Virus record (IMG/VR): IMGVR_UViG_3300020438_000238
Span: 1 to 25,989 of that record
Origin: a virus
Reading direction: 5' to 3' (one strand)
Length of the DNA stretch: 25,989 nt
Shown: positions 13,574-20,110 of the stretch, in pieces
Layout: every line of letters starts with the position of its first letter
Position numbering within the stretch: position 1 is the stretch's first letter
The notes under the pieces: generated by a model
Seen by the model: only the letters and a program-made list of their open reading frames with translations
Told to the model about the DNA's origin: nothing
Database searches by the model: none
Made by a program: the position numbers and the translations under genes

Positions 13574-14443
13574 CTAGTTATCCACTTTGGCTCCAGCTCT
13601 CCATTGGAAACACGACCAGTATCTTGCTTTATATTTAGGACCGGGATTATCGCAATTATGTCGTGCTCTAAAACTTTTTCGTCTATTTGGATCATCGCGT
13701 TTAATTGACATGTTCGGATCACCAAACCTTACAACTACTATATTACCAGTCGGTCCTTTTGTGTATACTTTAAATTTTTTGTTTGGATTTTCTGAAGTTC
13801 TTATCGGATCATTTAATTTGACTTGCTTACCTTGGTATTCAGCTTCCATAATCATATGATCAAATTGGCATTCTACACATTCTTCACCAATACCATTATC
13901 TTCTACATATTTTCTAAATCTTTTTAATAATACTGGTTTTTTATCTTTTTTTCTTCTCTTATCATGTATAGTATTAGGTCCCATGGCAGTAGCAGCAGGA
14001 TTTGGAATTGATGCTGTAGTTGTCATTTCATCTTCTATCATGCCTTTAGGTTTATCGCCTCTAATCTTTTTAGCTAAAGTATTATTTTTAGGCTTTCTTT
14101 TCACAGGAACTTTAAGGTTAGATAACTTTTTATCTGTTCTCATATATGTTTTTTCGTTAATATCATCATCTAATGGTCCAGTTTTCTTACTAAGATATGC
14201 TGCAATTGCCATCTTTTGTTTCTTCTTATCTGATTTACCTTTAAACTGTGGAGCTTTAGATTTTCTAAAATCTTTTACATAATCACCAGCATCTGCATCT
14301 GGTCCTAAAGCTTCAGATGCGGCTTTAGCTCGAGCCATGGCTTCTGGAGATGGTGCACCTTTATCACCTTTTTTTCTCATACTTTCTCCAGATCCTTTTT
14401 TAATTCTTGCACGTTTTGCTGCTATATTTGCCCATAAACTCAT
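13574..14443 (-). CDS. Conserved marine myovirus protein, unknown role
   Basis: 289 residues, no gap to the spanin gene. The first half is basic and low complexity (AKRARIKKGSGESMRKKGDK, then DYVKDFRKSKAPQFKGKSDK with KMAIAAYLSKK). The C-terminal third is the conserved part: EAEYQGKQVKLNDPIR, FKVYTKGPTGNIVVVRFGDP, IKRDDPNRRKSFRARHNCDN and KARYWSCFQW. Cysteines at ECVEC, HNC and WSC could bind zinc. I recognise this C-terminal block from T4-like marine phages but know no proven function. No signal peptide. Overlaps the preceding gene by four bases (ATGA). Confidence 0.65.
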   Translation of the reverse strand: MSLWANIAAKRARIKKGSGESMRKKGDKGAPSPEAMARAKAASEALGPDADAGDYVKDFRKSKAPQFKGKSDKKKQKMAIAAYLSKKTGPLDDDINEKTYMRTDKKLSNLKVPVKRKPKNNTLAKKIRGDKPKGMIEDEMTTTASIPNPAATAMGPNTIHDKRRKKDKKPVLLKRFRKYVEDNGIGEECVECQFDHMIMEAEYQGKQVKLNDPIRTSENPNKKFKVYTKGPTGNIVVVRFGDPNMSIKRDDPNRRKSFRARHNCDNPGPKYKARYWSCFQWRAGAKVDN

Positions 14444-15027
14444 TTGTATAACTCCGATGATGTTACATACATTTCTTGATTAGTTGGTCTATGTATCACT
14501 TTGTAAACATCTAATCCAAATATATCACCAACTGGTTTATTATCTTCTTTAACTAGTATTTTATCTTTCGCTTTTACTACATCATTAAAATTATTTATTA
14601 TTATAGACTCATTTTTTATTCTATAGGTTCCTGGAGATAGTTCATTATCTTCAACTACAAACCAATCTACATCTTCTTTTATAAAATCCAACTTATCTAA
14701 ATTCATTTCTTCTAATATCAAATCCATTTCTTTATCAGATATATTATAATTATCTTTTAATAAGTATAAAGCTGCAGCATAAGATGCTATCCTTGATCCT
14801 CCACCCGGTGCTTTAGCCATAAGCTTTTTAATATTAAAAACTAATTTTTGAAATGCAGTATAGGCAGCTTTCTTTTCTGGAGTATCGATAAGCATATCTT
14901 TATCTCTTTTACCATCTTTATCTATGATACCTAACTTAAAAGCTTCTGTCTTATCAAATGGTGTAACTAAAAGTTTAAGAAACCTAAAGGTATATAATAA
15001 ATCAGCTGCTCTTGTCAATATAGACAT
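14440..15027 (-). CDS. Conserved phage protein, helical (TRAADLLYTFRFLKLL family)
   Basis: 195 residues. The N-terminal half carries SILTRAADLLYTFRFLKLL, TPFDKTEAFKLGIIDKDGK and LMAKAPGGGSRIASYAAALY, blocks I recognise from T4-like marine phages but cannot name. The C-terminal half (DWFVVEDNELSPGTYRIKNE, NNFNDVVKAKDKILV, DIFGLDVYKVIHRPT) reads like a small beta domain, resembling a motif in which a two-part signal is followed by YVTSSEL. No membrane helix, no cysteine. Adjacent to the next gene with no gap (15027/15028). Confidence 0.6.
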   Translation of the reverse strand: MSILTRAADLLYTFRFLKLLVTPFDKTEAFKLGIIDKDGKRDKDMLIDTPEKKAAYTAFQKLVFNIKKLMAKAPGGGSRIASYAAALYLLKDNYNISDKEMDLILEEMNLDKLDFIKEDVDWFVVEDNELSPGTYRIKNESIIINNFNDVVKAKDKILVKEDNKPVGDIFGLDVYKVIHRPTNQEMYVTSSELYK

Positions 15028-15390
15028 TTATATCTTCCTTAATTTTTCTATTACTATTTTATTCATTTCAACTCCTATATAATCAGTATGCTTTATATAA
15101 TTTAAAAATAACAAAAAAGGTTTAGCTATAGGCCAATGTTTAGTATTAAGTTTAAGTTCCAATATCTTCAATGATGCATCAATACCAAATGCATTAAACA
15201 CTGCTATCATATGATTCAATATTAACCTCTCTGCAAGGTTATCATTTTCTAAATATCTATTGAAAAGTCTTTTAATATACTTAAATCTTTTCAAATCTTC
15301 ATTAAAGTCTTCGATATCAGAAAACTGAGGATTCATATAATGTTTAGCTGCATATAATAATAAAGTATCTTCAGTTAATTCAAATTTCAT
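15028..15390 (-). CDS. Conserved T4-like phage protein, all-helical, 120 residues
   Basis: MKFELTEDTLLLYAAKHYMN, then DFNEDLKRFKYIKRLFNRYL, LILNHMIAVFNAFG and IAKPFLLFLNYIKH. The run of long amphipathic helices with KRFKYIKRLFNRY is familiar from T4-like cyanophage genomes, where the protein is annotated only as hypothetical. No catalytic motif. Its role is unknown; in those genomes it stays in structural neighbourhoods. Gap of 11 bases to the upstream gene. Confidence 0.65.
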   Translation of the reverse strand: MKFELTEDTLLLYAAKHYMNPQFSDIEDFNEDLKRFKYIKRLFNRYLENDNLAERLILNHMIAVFNAFGIDASLKILELKLNTKHWPIAKPFLLFLNYIKHTDYIGVEMNKIVIEKLRKI

Positions 15391-15401
15391 ATTATTATAT
15401 A

Positions 15402-15743
15402 TTAACTAACGCCAGCCTCTTTAATCTTAGCAATAATTTCTTTCTTTGTGAGTCCATCTAAATCTTCAATACCATGTTCACTAGCATACGCTGTAAGCTG
15501 CAGTTTATTCATTTTGTCAATAGTCTTTACATATGTTTTGGCTACTATCTCTTCAACAGCTATTTTAGTCATTGGAGTATCATCAATCATTTTATAATTT
15601 GATTGTTCATCCATGTAATCACTAATTTGTTTTTCCGAGAATCCACCTGCAGGAGATCTTACTAAAAGTTCATTATTTTCAGGATTAATCCAACCATCAT
15701 ATGTAGGTATTGAATTCGGCGCCCAATTAGGAGGCTTTATCAT
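15402..15743 (-). CDS. Paralogue pair member 1, with C-terminal SAP/Rho-N-like helix pair
   Basis: 113 residues. Residues 1-46 (MIKPPNWAPNSIPTYDGWIN, then ENNELLVRSPAGGFSEKQIS and DYMDEQ) match the start of the next gene upstream (15740-15955) in order: MI-x-PP, PN-x-IP, GW-x-x-P, LLV, EE/KQI-x-(E/D)YMD. The C-terminus, DKMNKLQLTAYASEHGIEDL then DGLTKKEIIAKIKEAG, is a helix-turn-helix-like SAP or Rho-N motif that often binds nucleic acid. So one shared domain has been coupled to a different C-terminal end in each copy. ATGA overlap between the two. Confidence 0.65.
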   Translation of the reverse strand: MIKPPNWAPNSIPTYDGWINPENNELLVRSPAGGFSEKQISDYMDEQSNYKMIDDTPMTKIAVEEIVAKTYVKTIDKMNKLQLTAYASEHGIEDLDGLTKKEIIAKIKEAGVS

Positions 15744-15955
15744 TTATCATCCTCTTCATCTTCTTCATCTTCTTCTTCAATATCATCTTCAATATCATCT
15801 TCAATATGATCTTCTTCAGAAATATGATCCATATACTCGTCAATTTCTTCTTGACTAAAAAAACCTTTAACTAAAAGTTTCATATCTTTATCAGGATCGC
15901 ACCAACCCTTAAGGTTAGGTATTGCATTCGGATATTTTACTGGTGGTGTTATCAT
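15740..15955 (-). CDS. Paralogue pair member 2, acidic-tailed
   Basis: 71 residues. The first about 45 residues, MITPPVKYPNAIPNLKGWCD with DPDKDMKLLVKGFFSQEEID and EYMDHIS, are the shared domain of the pair. The rest is a repetitive acidic tail (EDHIEDDIEDDIEEEDEEDE). The tail is encoded by three 12-base tandem units at 15777-15812. Such tails can mimic DNA or bind basic proteins, but no role is shown. The two genes lie next to each other, so tandem duplication is the simplest origin. Confidence 0.65.
   Translation of the reverse strand: MITPPVKYPNAIPNLKGWCDPDKDMKLLVKGFFSQEEIDEYMDHISEEDHIEDDIEDDIEEEDEEDEEDDK
15777..15812. repeat. Three tandem 12-base repeats in the acidic tail
   Basis: Units TCAATATCATCT, TCAATATCATCT, TCAATATGATCT on the plus strand encode D/E-rich tetrads of the acidic tail. 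The third unit differs by one base. Part of a longer TCT/TTC-rich stretch from about 15749, probably prone to slippage. Confidence 0.8.
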
Positions 15956-15976
15956 TATTCTCTCCCTAGTTGAATA

Positions 15977-16696
15977 TTATTTTTTTGCCATTGACTTTTT
16001 AATAGCTTTTCTGCGATTATGTAGATACTTATCTGAACTATCAACATCACCATCATTATCAATATCTGCATCAGCCTTACCTACTGGATCCATTTTATTT
16101 TCATTTGTTTCTGCATGTTTTCTAATTATATTTTGAATCACAAAATGATCTGTATGGGCTCCATGTTTTTTTCTAACAGCCCCTTCAAACCCAGTAGTAT
16201 TTCCTTTATACTTAGAATCTTTAGCCATATTCTGTACATCTTTTTTAATTTTATCGTCAAAAAAACCTGTTTTCTTTTTCATTGCTTCATGCATTTCATC
16301 ATAAGCATCTATGATCCATTGCGGTTTAGTTTTTTCTACTGATTCAGCAGTTTTAACTGGTCCAGCTGGATCTTTCATAGGTGTACCTGATGGAACTACC
16401 TTTTTATCTCCAGTATCTTTATCTGTGCTTCTTTTCTTTGCTACTTTAACATTTTTTGTCATGTCAGCAAAGTCTTTATTAACAACTTGGACTTCATCTG
16501 TTGCAGGATTAGCTATAGCGTTATCTGCAGGTTGCATCATATCTTGTGCACCTTTACCTTTTCGATTATTTTTCATATCTTCGGGTGGTGTAGCACCTTT
16601 ATAATGTTTAGCTCTATCAGCTTCTTCTAATGATACTTTAGCTAGTGCTTCTTTCATACTATCGATACTAGCAGTATCCAATGATTTGTTATACAT
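15977..16696 (-). CDS. Conserved phage protein with EF-hand-like loop near its C-terminus
   Basis: 239 residues from ATG 16696, with AGGAG seven bases upstream. Mostly hydrophilic and low complexity (NNRKGKGAQDMMQPADNAIA; PSGTPMKDPAGPVKTAESVE). The middle, WIIDAYDEMHEAMKKKTGFF then DKIKKDVQNMAKDS, is helical. Residues near 210 read GKADADIDNDGDVDSSDKYL, a complete D-x-D-x-D-G-D-x-x-x-x-D loop as in EF-hands and dockerins, followed by HNRRKAIKKSMAKK. I associate this C-terminal motif with structural proteins of marine T4-like phages, without a proven role. No signal peptide, no capsid-targeting-like start. Confidence 0.65.
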   Translation of the reverse strand: MYNKSLDTASIDSMKEALAKVSLEEADRAKHYKGATPPEDMKNNRKGKGAQDMMQPADNAIANPATDEVQVVNKDFADMTKNVKVAKKRSTDKDTGDKKVVPSGTPMKDPAGPVKTAESVEKTKPQWIIDAYDEMHEAMKKKTGFFDDKIKKDVQNMAKDSKYKGNTTGFEGAVRKKHGAHTDHFVIQNIIRKHAETNENKMDPVGKADADIDNDGDVDSSDKYLHNRRKAIKKSMAKK

Positions 16697-16709
16697 GTAA
16701 TTTCTCCTT

Positions 16710-16985
16710 TTACATCCAATATTGCGCTGAAATAGCACCAACTATTGCAACTATTAATACCCAGAACAATTTATTTATGAACTGCACAGTCCGAGCATTA
16801 TCTGTTACAGTCCTTTCGATATCATCTAACTTCTCAGAGAATCTATTAAGCCTCTCATGTTGATTGCTATGATCTTGTTGTAAAGCTCCGAGTTTCTCTT
16901 CGGTTCTTGCAAGTGATATCATAGCTTCAGATAACTTGTCAACCTTATCTTCTATTCTTACTAGTCTATCGTCAATATCAGCCAT
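16710..16985 (-). CDS. Coiled-coil protein with C-terminal membrane anchor
   Basis: 91 residues. MADIDDRLVRIEDKVDKLSEAM and following heptads form a coiled coil to about residue 60 (ERLNRFSEKLDDIERTVTDN), then LFWVLIVAIVGAISAQYWM is a C-terminal transmembrane helix. This tail-anchored layout resembles XhlA-type and other phage lysis-associated proteins, but no direct family match is evident. It overlaps the preceding gene by eight bases. With the two neighbours it makes a run of three small membrane proteins, so a holin or antiholin role is possible. Confidence 0.65.
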   Translation of the reverse strand: MADIDDRLVRIEDKVDKLSEAMISLARTEEKLGALQQDHSNQHERLNRFSEKLDDIERTVTDNARTVQFINKLFWVLIVAIVGAISAQYWM

Positions 16986-17229
16986 CTTCGAGTACCTTTA
17001 TTCTATTCTCTAATTCTTCGATCTTCTTTGCGATTTTTGGACTTACTTTTTTCCAAGCATCCTCTGGTTGATCAAACCATGTTAATCCGTATTTATCTCT
17101 AAGCCAATCCACAAACTTATCAAACTGTGCATAGCCCCAAAGACCTATCTTAGTTTCTCTGATATATGCCAAACATGCTGCTCCAAGTAGTGCACCAGCT
17201 ATACTTGTGTATATCCAGAGATATGACAT
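16978..17229 (-). CDS. Conserved small membrane protein, N-terminal anchor
   Basis: 83 residues. MSYLWIYTSIAGALLGAACL is an N-terminal transmembrane helix; the rest is soluble: ETKIGLWGYAQFDKFVDWLR, DKYGLTWFDQPEDAWKKVSP and a helical tail KKIEELENRIKVLE. I have seen this protein (LWIYTSIAGALLGA, GLTWF-x-QPEDAW) in marine T4-like phages without a function. The start codon shares one base with the previous stop (TAATG). Confidence 0.7.
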   Translation of the reverse strand: MSYLWIYTSIAGALLGAACLAYIRETKIGLWGYAQFDKFVDWLRDKYGLTWFDQPEDAWKKVSPKIAKKIEELENRIKVLEDG

Positions 17230-17384
17230 TAGTTTTTAAACCCTTGCCACAATTTCCAAGCACCGTATGCTAGTCCTAACCATGCTAACATCTTAGCAAT
17301 TGGTCCTAACATTATTACGATACCACAAAAGATTATGATTCCTAATCCTTCTATATTTTCTAACTTTTTAATTTTATTTACCAT
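17229..17384 (-). CDS. Small transmembrane protein, 51 residues
   Basis: From ATG 17384: MVNKIKKLENIEGLGIIIFC then GIVIMLGPIAKMLAWLGLAY and GAWKLWQGFKN. A basic start and one long or two short hydrophobic helices. GTG 17441 would add 19 residues and overlap the neighbour by 68 bases, so ATG is preferred, with 11 bases of overlap. Size and topology are like a phage holin or membrane-insertion peptide, but there is no family match. Confidence 0.55.
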   Translation of the reverse strand: MVNKIKKLENIEGLGIIIFCGIVIMLGPIAKMLAWLGLAYGAWKLWQGFKN

Positions 17385-17559
17385 GGCTTTTCTTAACTTC
17401 TTGAGCAATAGCATCAAAATTCTTCTTAGATTTCCCAACACTCGTCATTATAGTTTTATTAGTTTTACTATGAATTAGATTAGCCTCATCACTTTCTGTA
17501 TCTTCATACATATTGTTGACAGCGTCTAAAGTCTTAATGAATGCTTTTCTATCATACAT
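17374..17559 (-). CDS. Hypothetical protein, 61 residues
   Basis: AGGAG upstream of ATG 17559. MYDRKAFIKTLDAVNNMYED then TESDEANLIHSKTNKTIMTS and a basic tail VGKSKKNFDAIAQEVKKSHG. Hydrophilic, no cysteine. No recognised family. Fifteen bases separate it from the previous gene. Confidence 0.6.
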   Translation of the reverse strand: MYDRKAFIKTLDAVNNMYEDTESDEANLIHSKTNKTIMTSVGKSKKNFDAIAQEVKKSHGK

Positions 17560-17573
17560 TTTTTTTATTCTCC

Positions 17574-18758
17574 TTATAGTTTTTCTATTACGAAAGCGGG
17601 TCCATTTGAATATATTTTAACCCCTTTCTTGTCTGCGTTTGGCATAATATATTCTTCAGCCCATTTATCAGGGTTAGGCCATTGCCCTCTTACAATCGTT
17701 TGTCCTTTTTTATATTTACCGGCCATGCGATCTTCTTCTACTGATTCTCTTACACCAATACCACCAGTATTGTCTCGACCAGACGATTCATCAAATTCAA
17801 TTTCTTCTTTTTTACCACGGTCTTTGGCATAAATGTCTTTTATCTTTTTCCCAGCATTAGCAGGATGCAGTGGATGCTTTCTACCGTATGGTGAATTTGG
17901 ATATGGATCTTTTTTCTTTGGTCTTCCTCTTAAATCCATAGGATCAACAATTTCATTTATAACACTTTCGCTTAAAGCTTTTTTAAATCCATCATGACTC
18001 TTCATAGCCATTGCTTGCATTTTTTCTTTTTCAAAGGGTTTAGACTTATTATACTTAGTCAAAAATTTCTGAGCATCTGCCATTGAAACTTTAACTTTTT
18101 TACCGTCTTTGAATTCTACCGGTCTCATACCACGTAGAGAAACAGACTTTCTTAATTGCATAATGATATGATTTGCGCCTTCATCGTCATGAGGATTTGT
18201 AGCTTCAGCTCTAAATGCTGCGGCCGGAACACCTTTCTTCGATATTTTACCTTTGATAGGCCTACCAATTCTAACTCCTTTAACTACTGAACCTGGCTCT
18301 CCGGGTTTAGGTCCTGCTGCAGGAACTCCTACTTTAGAGATAGTACCTTTAATAGGTTTACCCATTTTAACTTGGTCTTGAATATCTTTGGTTAAAGATT
18401 TAACTTGACCCGCATGAGCTTTAACAGCTCCTTTTAATCCTTTAACAACTTTTTTTACAGTCTTCACATCTTGTTGATCAAGATCTTCTCCCATTTCTTT
18501 TCTAGCCAAATCTTTGAAAGCTTTAGCTTTTCTCTTTTGTACAGTTTGGATAGCCTTAATCTTAGGATCCCCTTTCTTTAAAACTGTTACTTTACCTTTA
18601 GGCCTAGCATACACTTCACTAGTATCAGACCTCTTAGTAGTAGGAACCATCCTTACTCTTACTTTTCCATCTGACCTAGTTACATTTTGTGGTGTTCTAT
18701 CAGCTGATGTAACTGCTTCATTTATTTTTTTATTTTTAAATTGCTCTAACGTTAACAT
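17574..18758 (-). CDS. Large basic late protein with internal repeat and cleavage-like start
   Basis: 394 residues. Begins MLTLEQFKNKKINEAVTSAD; the INE-A step at residues 13-15 fits the T4 gp21 protease consensus I/L-x-E before a small residue, so it may lose its leader in the prohead. Two units, GKPIKGTISKVGVPAAG near residue 133 and GRPIKGKISKKGVPAAA near 165, are an internal duplication of about 16 residues. The region GANHIIMQLRKSVSLRGM, VEFKDGKKVKVSMADAQKFL and AMAMKSHDGFKKAL is conserved in phage proteins I cannot name. The C-terminal 50 residues (WPNPDKWAEEYIMPNADKKG with FVIEKL) end on a short beta unit. Very basic throughout, like a DNA-packaging or core protein. Confidence 0.6.
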   Translation of the reverse strand: MLTLEQFKNKKINEAVTSADRTPQNVTRSDGKVRVRMVPTTKRSDTSEVYARPKGKVTVLKKGDPKIKAIQTVQKRKAKAFKDLARKEMGEDLDQQDVKTVKKVVKGLKGAVKAHAGQVKSLTKDIQDQVKMGKPIKGTISKVGVPAAGPKPGEPGSVVKGVRIGRPIKGKISKKGVPAAAFRAEATNPHDDEGANHIIMQLRKSVSLRGMRPVEFKDGKKVKVSMADAQKFLTKYNKSKPFEKEKMQAMAMKSHDGFKKALSESVINEIVDPMDLRGRPKKKDPYPNSPYGRKHPLHPANAGKKIKDIYAKDRGKKEEIEFDESSGRDNTGGIGVRESVEEDRMAGKYKKGQTIVRGQWPNPDKWAEEYIMPNADKKGVKIYSNGPAFVIEKL

Positions 18759-18768
18759 TTCTTTCCCC

Positions 18769-19755
18769 TCAGGCTTTTTTTGGCATTAATGTTGTCATTG
18801 GTTTTTTTATCATTGATCTATTTCTATTATCAGCTTTTGGTTTAATAGAAGTTTTTGTAGATATTTTTCTTCGTGTTGTAGTAGTTCTACCAGGTTTATA
18901 ATTATAAGTTCCATCATGATAGTCAGGAGCTTCTTCAATTTTACCTATATCTGTAATCCATTTTCTTAATTTAGTACCATCACTGGTTTCAACAATAACA
19001 TAGTTAGATCCGCATACTTTTATTATTGCAACTTCATCAGTATCTTTAATAACTATTTCATCTCCTTCAGAAAAAAGCCTTCCTCTGATATAGGCTTCTC
19101 TGTCTTTTGAAACTTCATCTAACTTTAAATGTCGTTTAAAACTCTTTTCTTCTTTTAAACCCATTCTTGTTCTTAATAGATTAAATAAAGATTTAGTGTC
19201 TGGATTCGAAACTCCTTTAGGAAGTCCTTGTGAAAAAGCTGTGAAGTCATTATCTTTTGCAAATCCTCTCATCTTAGATGCTGACATACCTTCAACACCT
19301 TCAGAATCCGGATCTCTTTGACCAGCTGATATAACTTTAATATTTTGAAAATTATAAAATCCATGTGTGGACTTTTTACCATTATATTTTTTCAATAATG
19401 TATCGAATTCTACAATTCTATCGGAACCAGCTAACATCACAATACTTTTAAACCCTTCATCATATAGACTGGTAACTGCTTGAAATAGGGTTTTTAATTT
19501 TTTATTTGAAATGATAGATCTTGCATGTTTTGGAAACATTTTTCTCAAAGTTTTAATTTTTTCCATGTATGTTAATGGATTGCTTTTTGGATCATTTGAT
19601 TGAGTAACATAGATTCTATATGGATTAGAACCAGCTTTTTGAGATAATTTATCTAATAGTTTACCGTGACCTATTGTAGGTGGATTCATCCTACCCCAGG
19701 TGAAAAAGATAGTTTTAGTTTCTTCAACTAAATATTGTTTAAACGACGATATCAT
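18769..19755 (-). CDS. NMN adenylyltransferase-like protein with capsid-targeting-like leader
   Basis: 328 residues. MISSFKQYLVEETKTIFF starts with a leader (F-x-x-Y-L-V-E) then FTWGRMNPPTIGHGKLLDKL, the T-x-G-H nucleotidyltransferase motif in full (GRMNPPTIGH) near residues 21-30. Further on are IVMLAGSDRIVEFD, with GSD as base/phosphate loop, and GMSASKMRGFAKD, equivalent to the I-S-x-x-x-x-R motif that closes over ATP. The C-terminal 100 residues (LFSEGDEIVIKDTDEVAII, VIVETSDGTKLRKWI) form a separate SH3-like domain and a basic tail. The catalytic part resembles NadR/NMNAT-type proteins. No Nudix domain is present, unlike vibriophage KVP40 NatV. It could act on NAD metabolism in the host after injection. 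Confidence 0.72.
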   Translation of the reverse strand: MISSFKQYLVEETKTIFFTWGRMNPPTIGHGKLLDKLSQKAGSNPYRIYVTQSNDPKSNPLTYMEKIKTLRKMFPKHARSIISNKKLKTLFQAVTSLYDEGFKSIVMLAGSDRIVEFDTLLKKYNGKKSTHGFYNFQNIKVISAGQRDPDSEGVEGMSASKMRGFAKDNDFTAFSQGLPKGVSNPDTKSLFNLLRTRMGLKEEKSFKRHLKLDEVSKDREAYIRGRLFSEGDEIVIKDTDEVAIIKVCGSNYVIVETSDGTKLRKWITDIGKIEEAPDYHDGTYNYKPGRTTTTRRKISTKTSIKPKADNRNRSMIKKPMTTLMPKKA

Positions 19756-19767
19756 AATTTATTCCTG

Positions 19768-20109
19768 TTATTTACCCATTCTTTTTTGAGGTAATAACCT
19801 TTTAGCTACTCTTTTTAACCTACTCTGAAAAGCTGGTTTATTCAACTTTTTCTCTATACTACTTTTCTGAGCAGCACTCATTGAACTTTTATTTTTTCCT
19901 CTAGACAATATCTTAAATGCTGAGGATCGAGCAGTTCTATTAGCTCTTTTTAAAGCTCTATTTCTATCTGGTAAACGACCTTTAAAACGTCTAGCTCCCG
20001 CCTTTAATCGACCTTTTAACTTTCGCATACTCATAGATTTAGCTATTCTTTGAGTTAAGCTAATTTCACTTAATTCGTCTTCTTCAATAAAATCTTTAAA
20101 TTTTAACAT
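19768..20109 (-). CDS. Small, highly basic late protein with leader
   Basis: 113 residues. MLKFKDFIEEDELSEISLTQ starts with F-x-x-F-I-E-E, then the protein is strongly basic: AKSMSMRKLKGRLKAGARRF, KGRLPDRNRALKRANRTARS, SSIEKKLNKPAFQSRLKRVA, KRLLPQKRMGK. Such composition fits a DNA-binding internal head protein. It is a family I recall as present in T4-like cyanophages and hypothetical there. AGGA precedes the ATG; one base separates its start from the upstream stop. Confidence 0.7.
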   Translation of the reverse strand: MLKFKDFIEEDELSEISLTQRIAKSMSMRKLKGRLKAGARRFKGRLPDRNRALKRANRTARSSAFKILSRGKNKSSMSAAQKSSIEKKLNKPAFQSRLKRVAKRLLPQKRMGK

Positions 20110-20110
20110 G

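Noticed and set aside
13983-14282. 99-residue plus-strand open frame
   Set aside because: Antisense to a conserved coding gene, hydrophobic by complement of a basic protein, no ribosome site; same for 16311-16604, 20160-20468 and 20982-21290.
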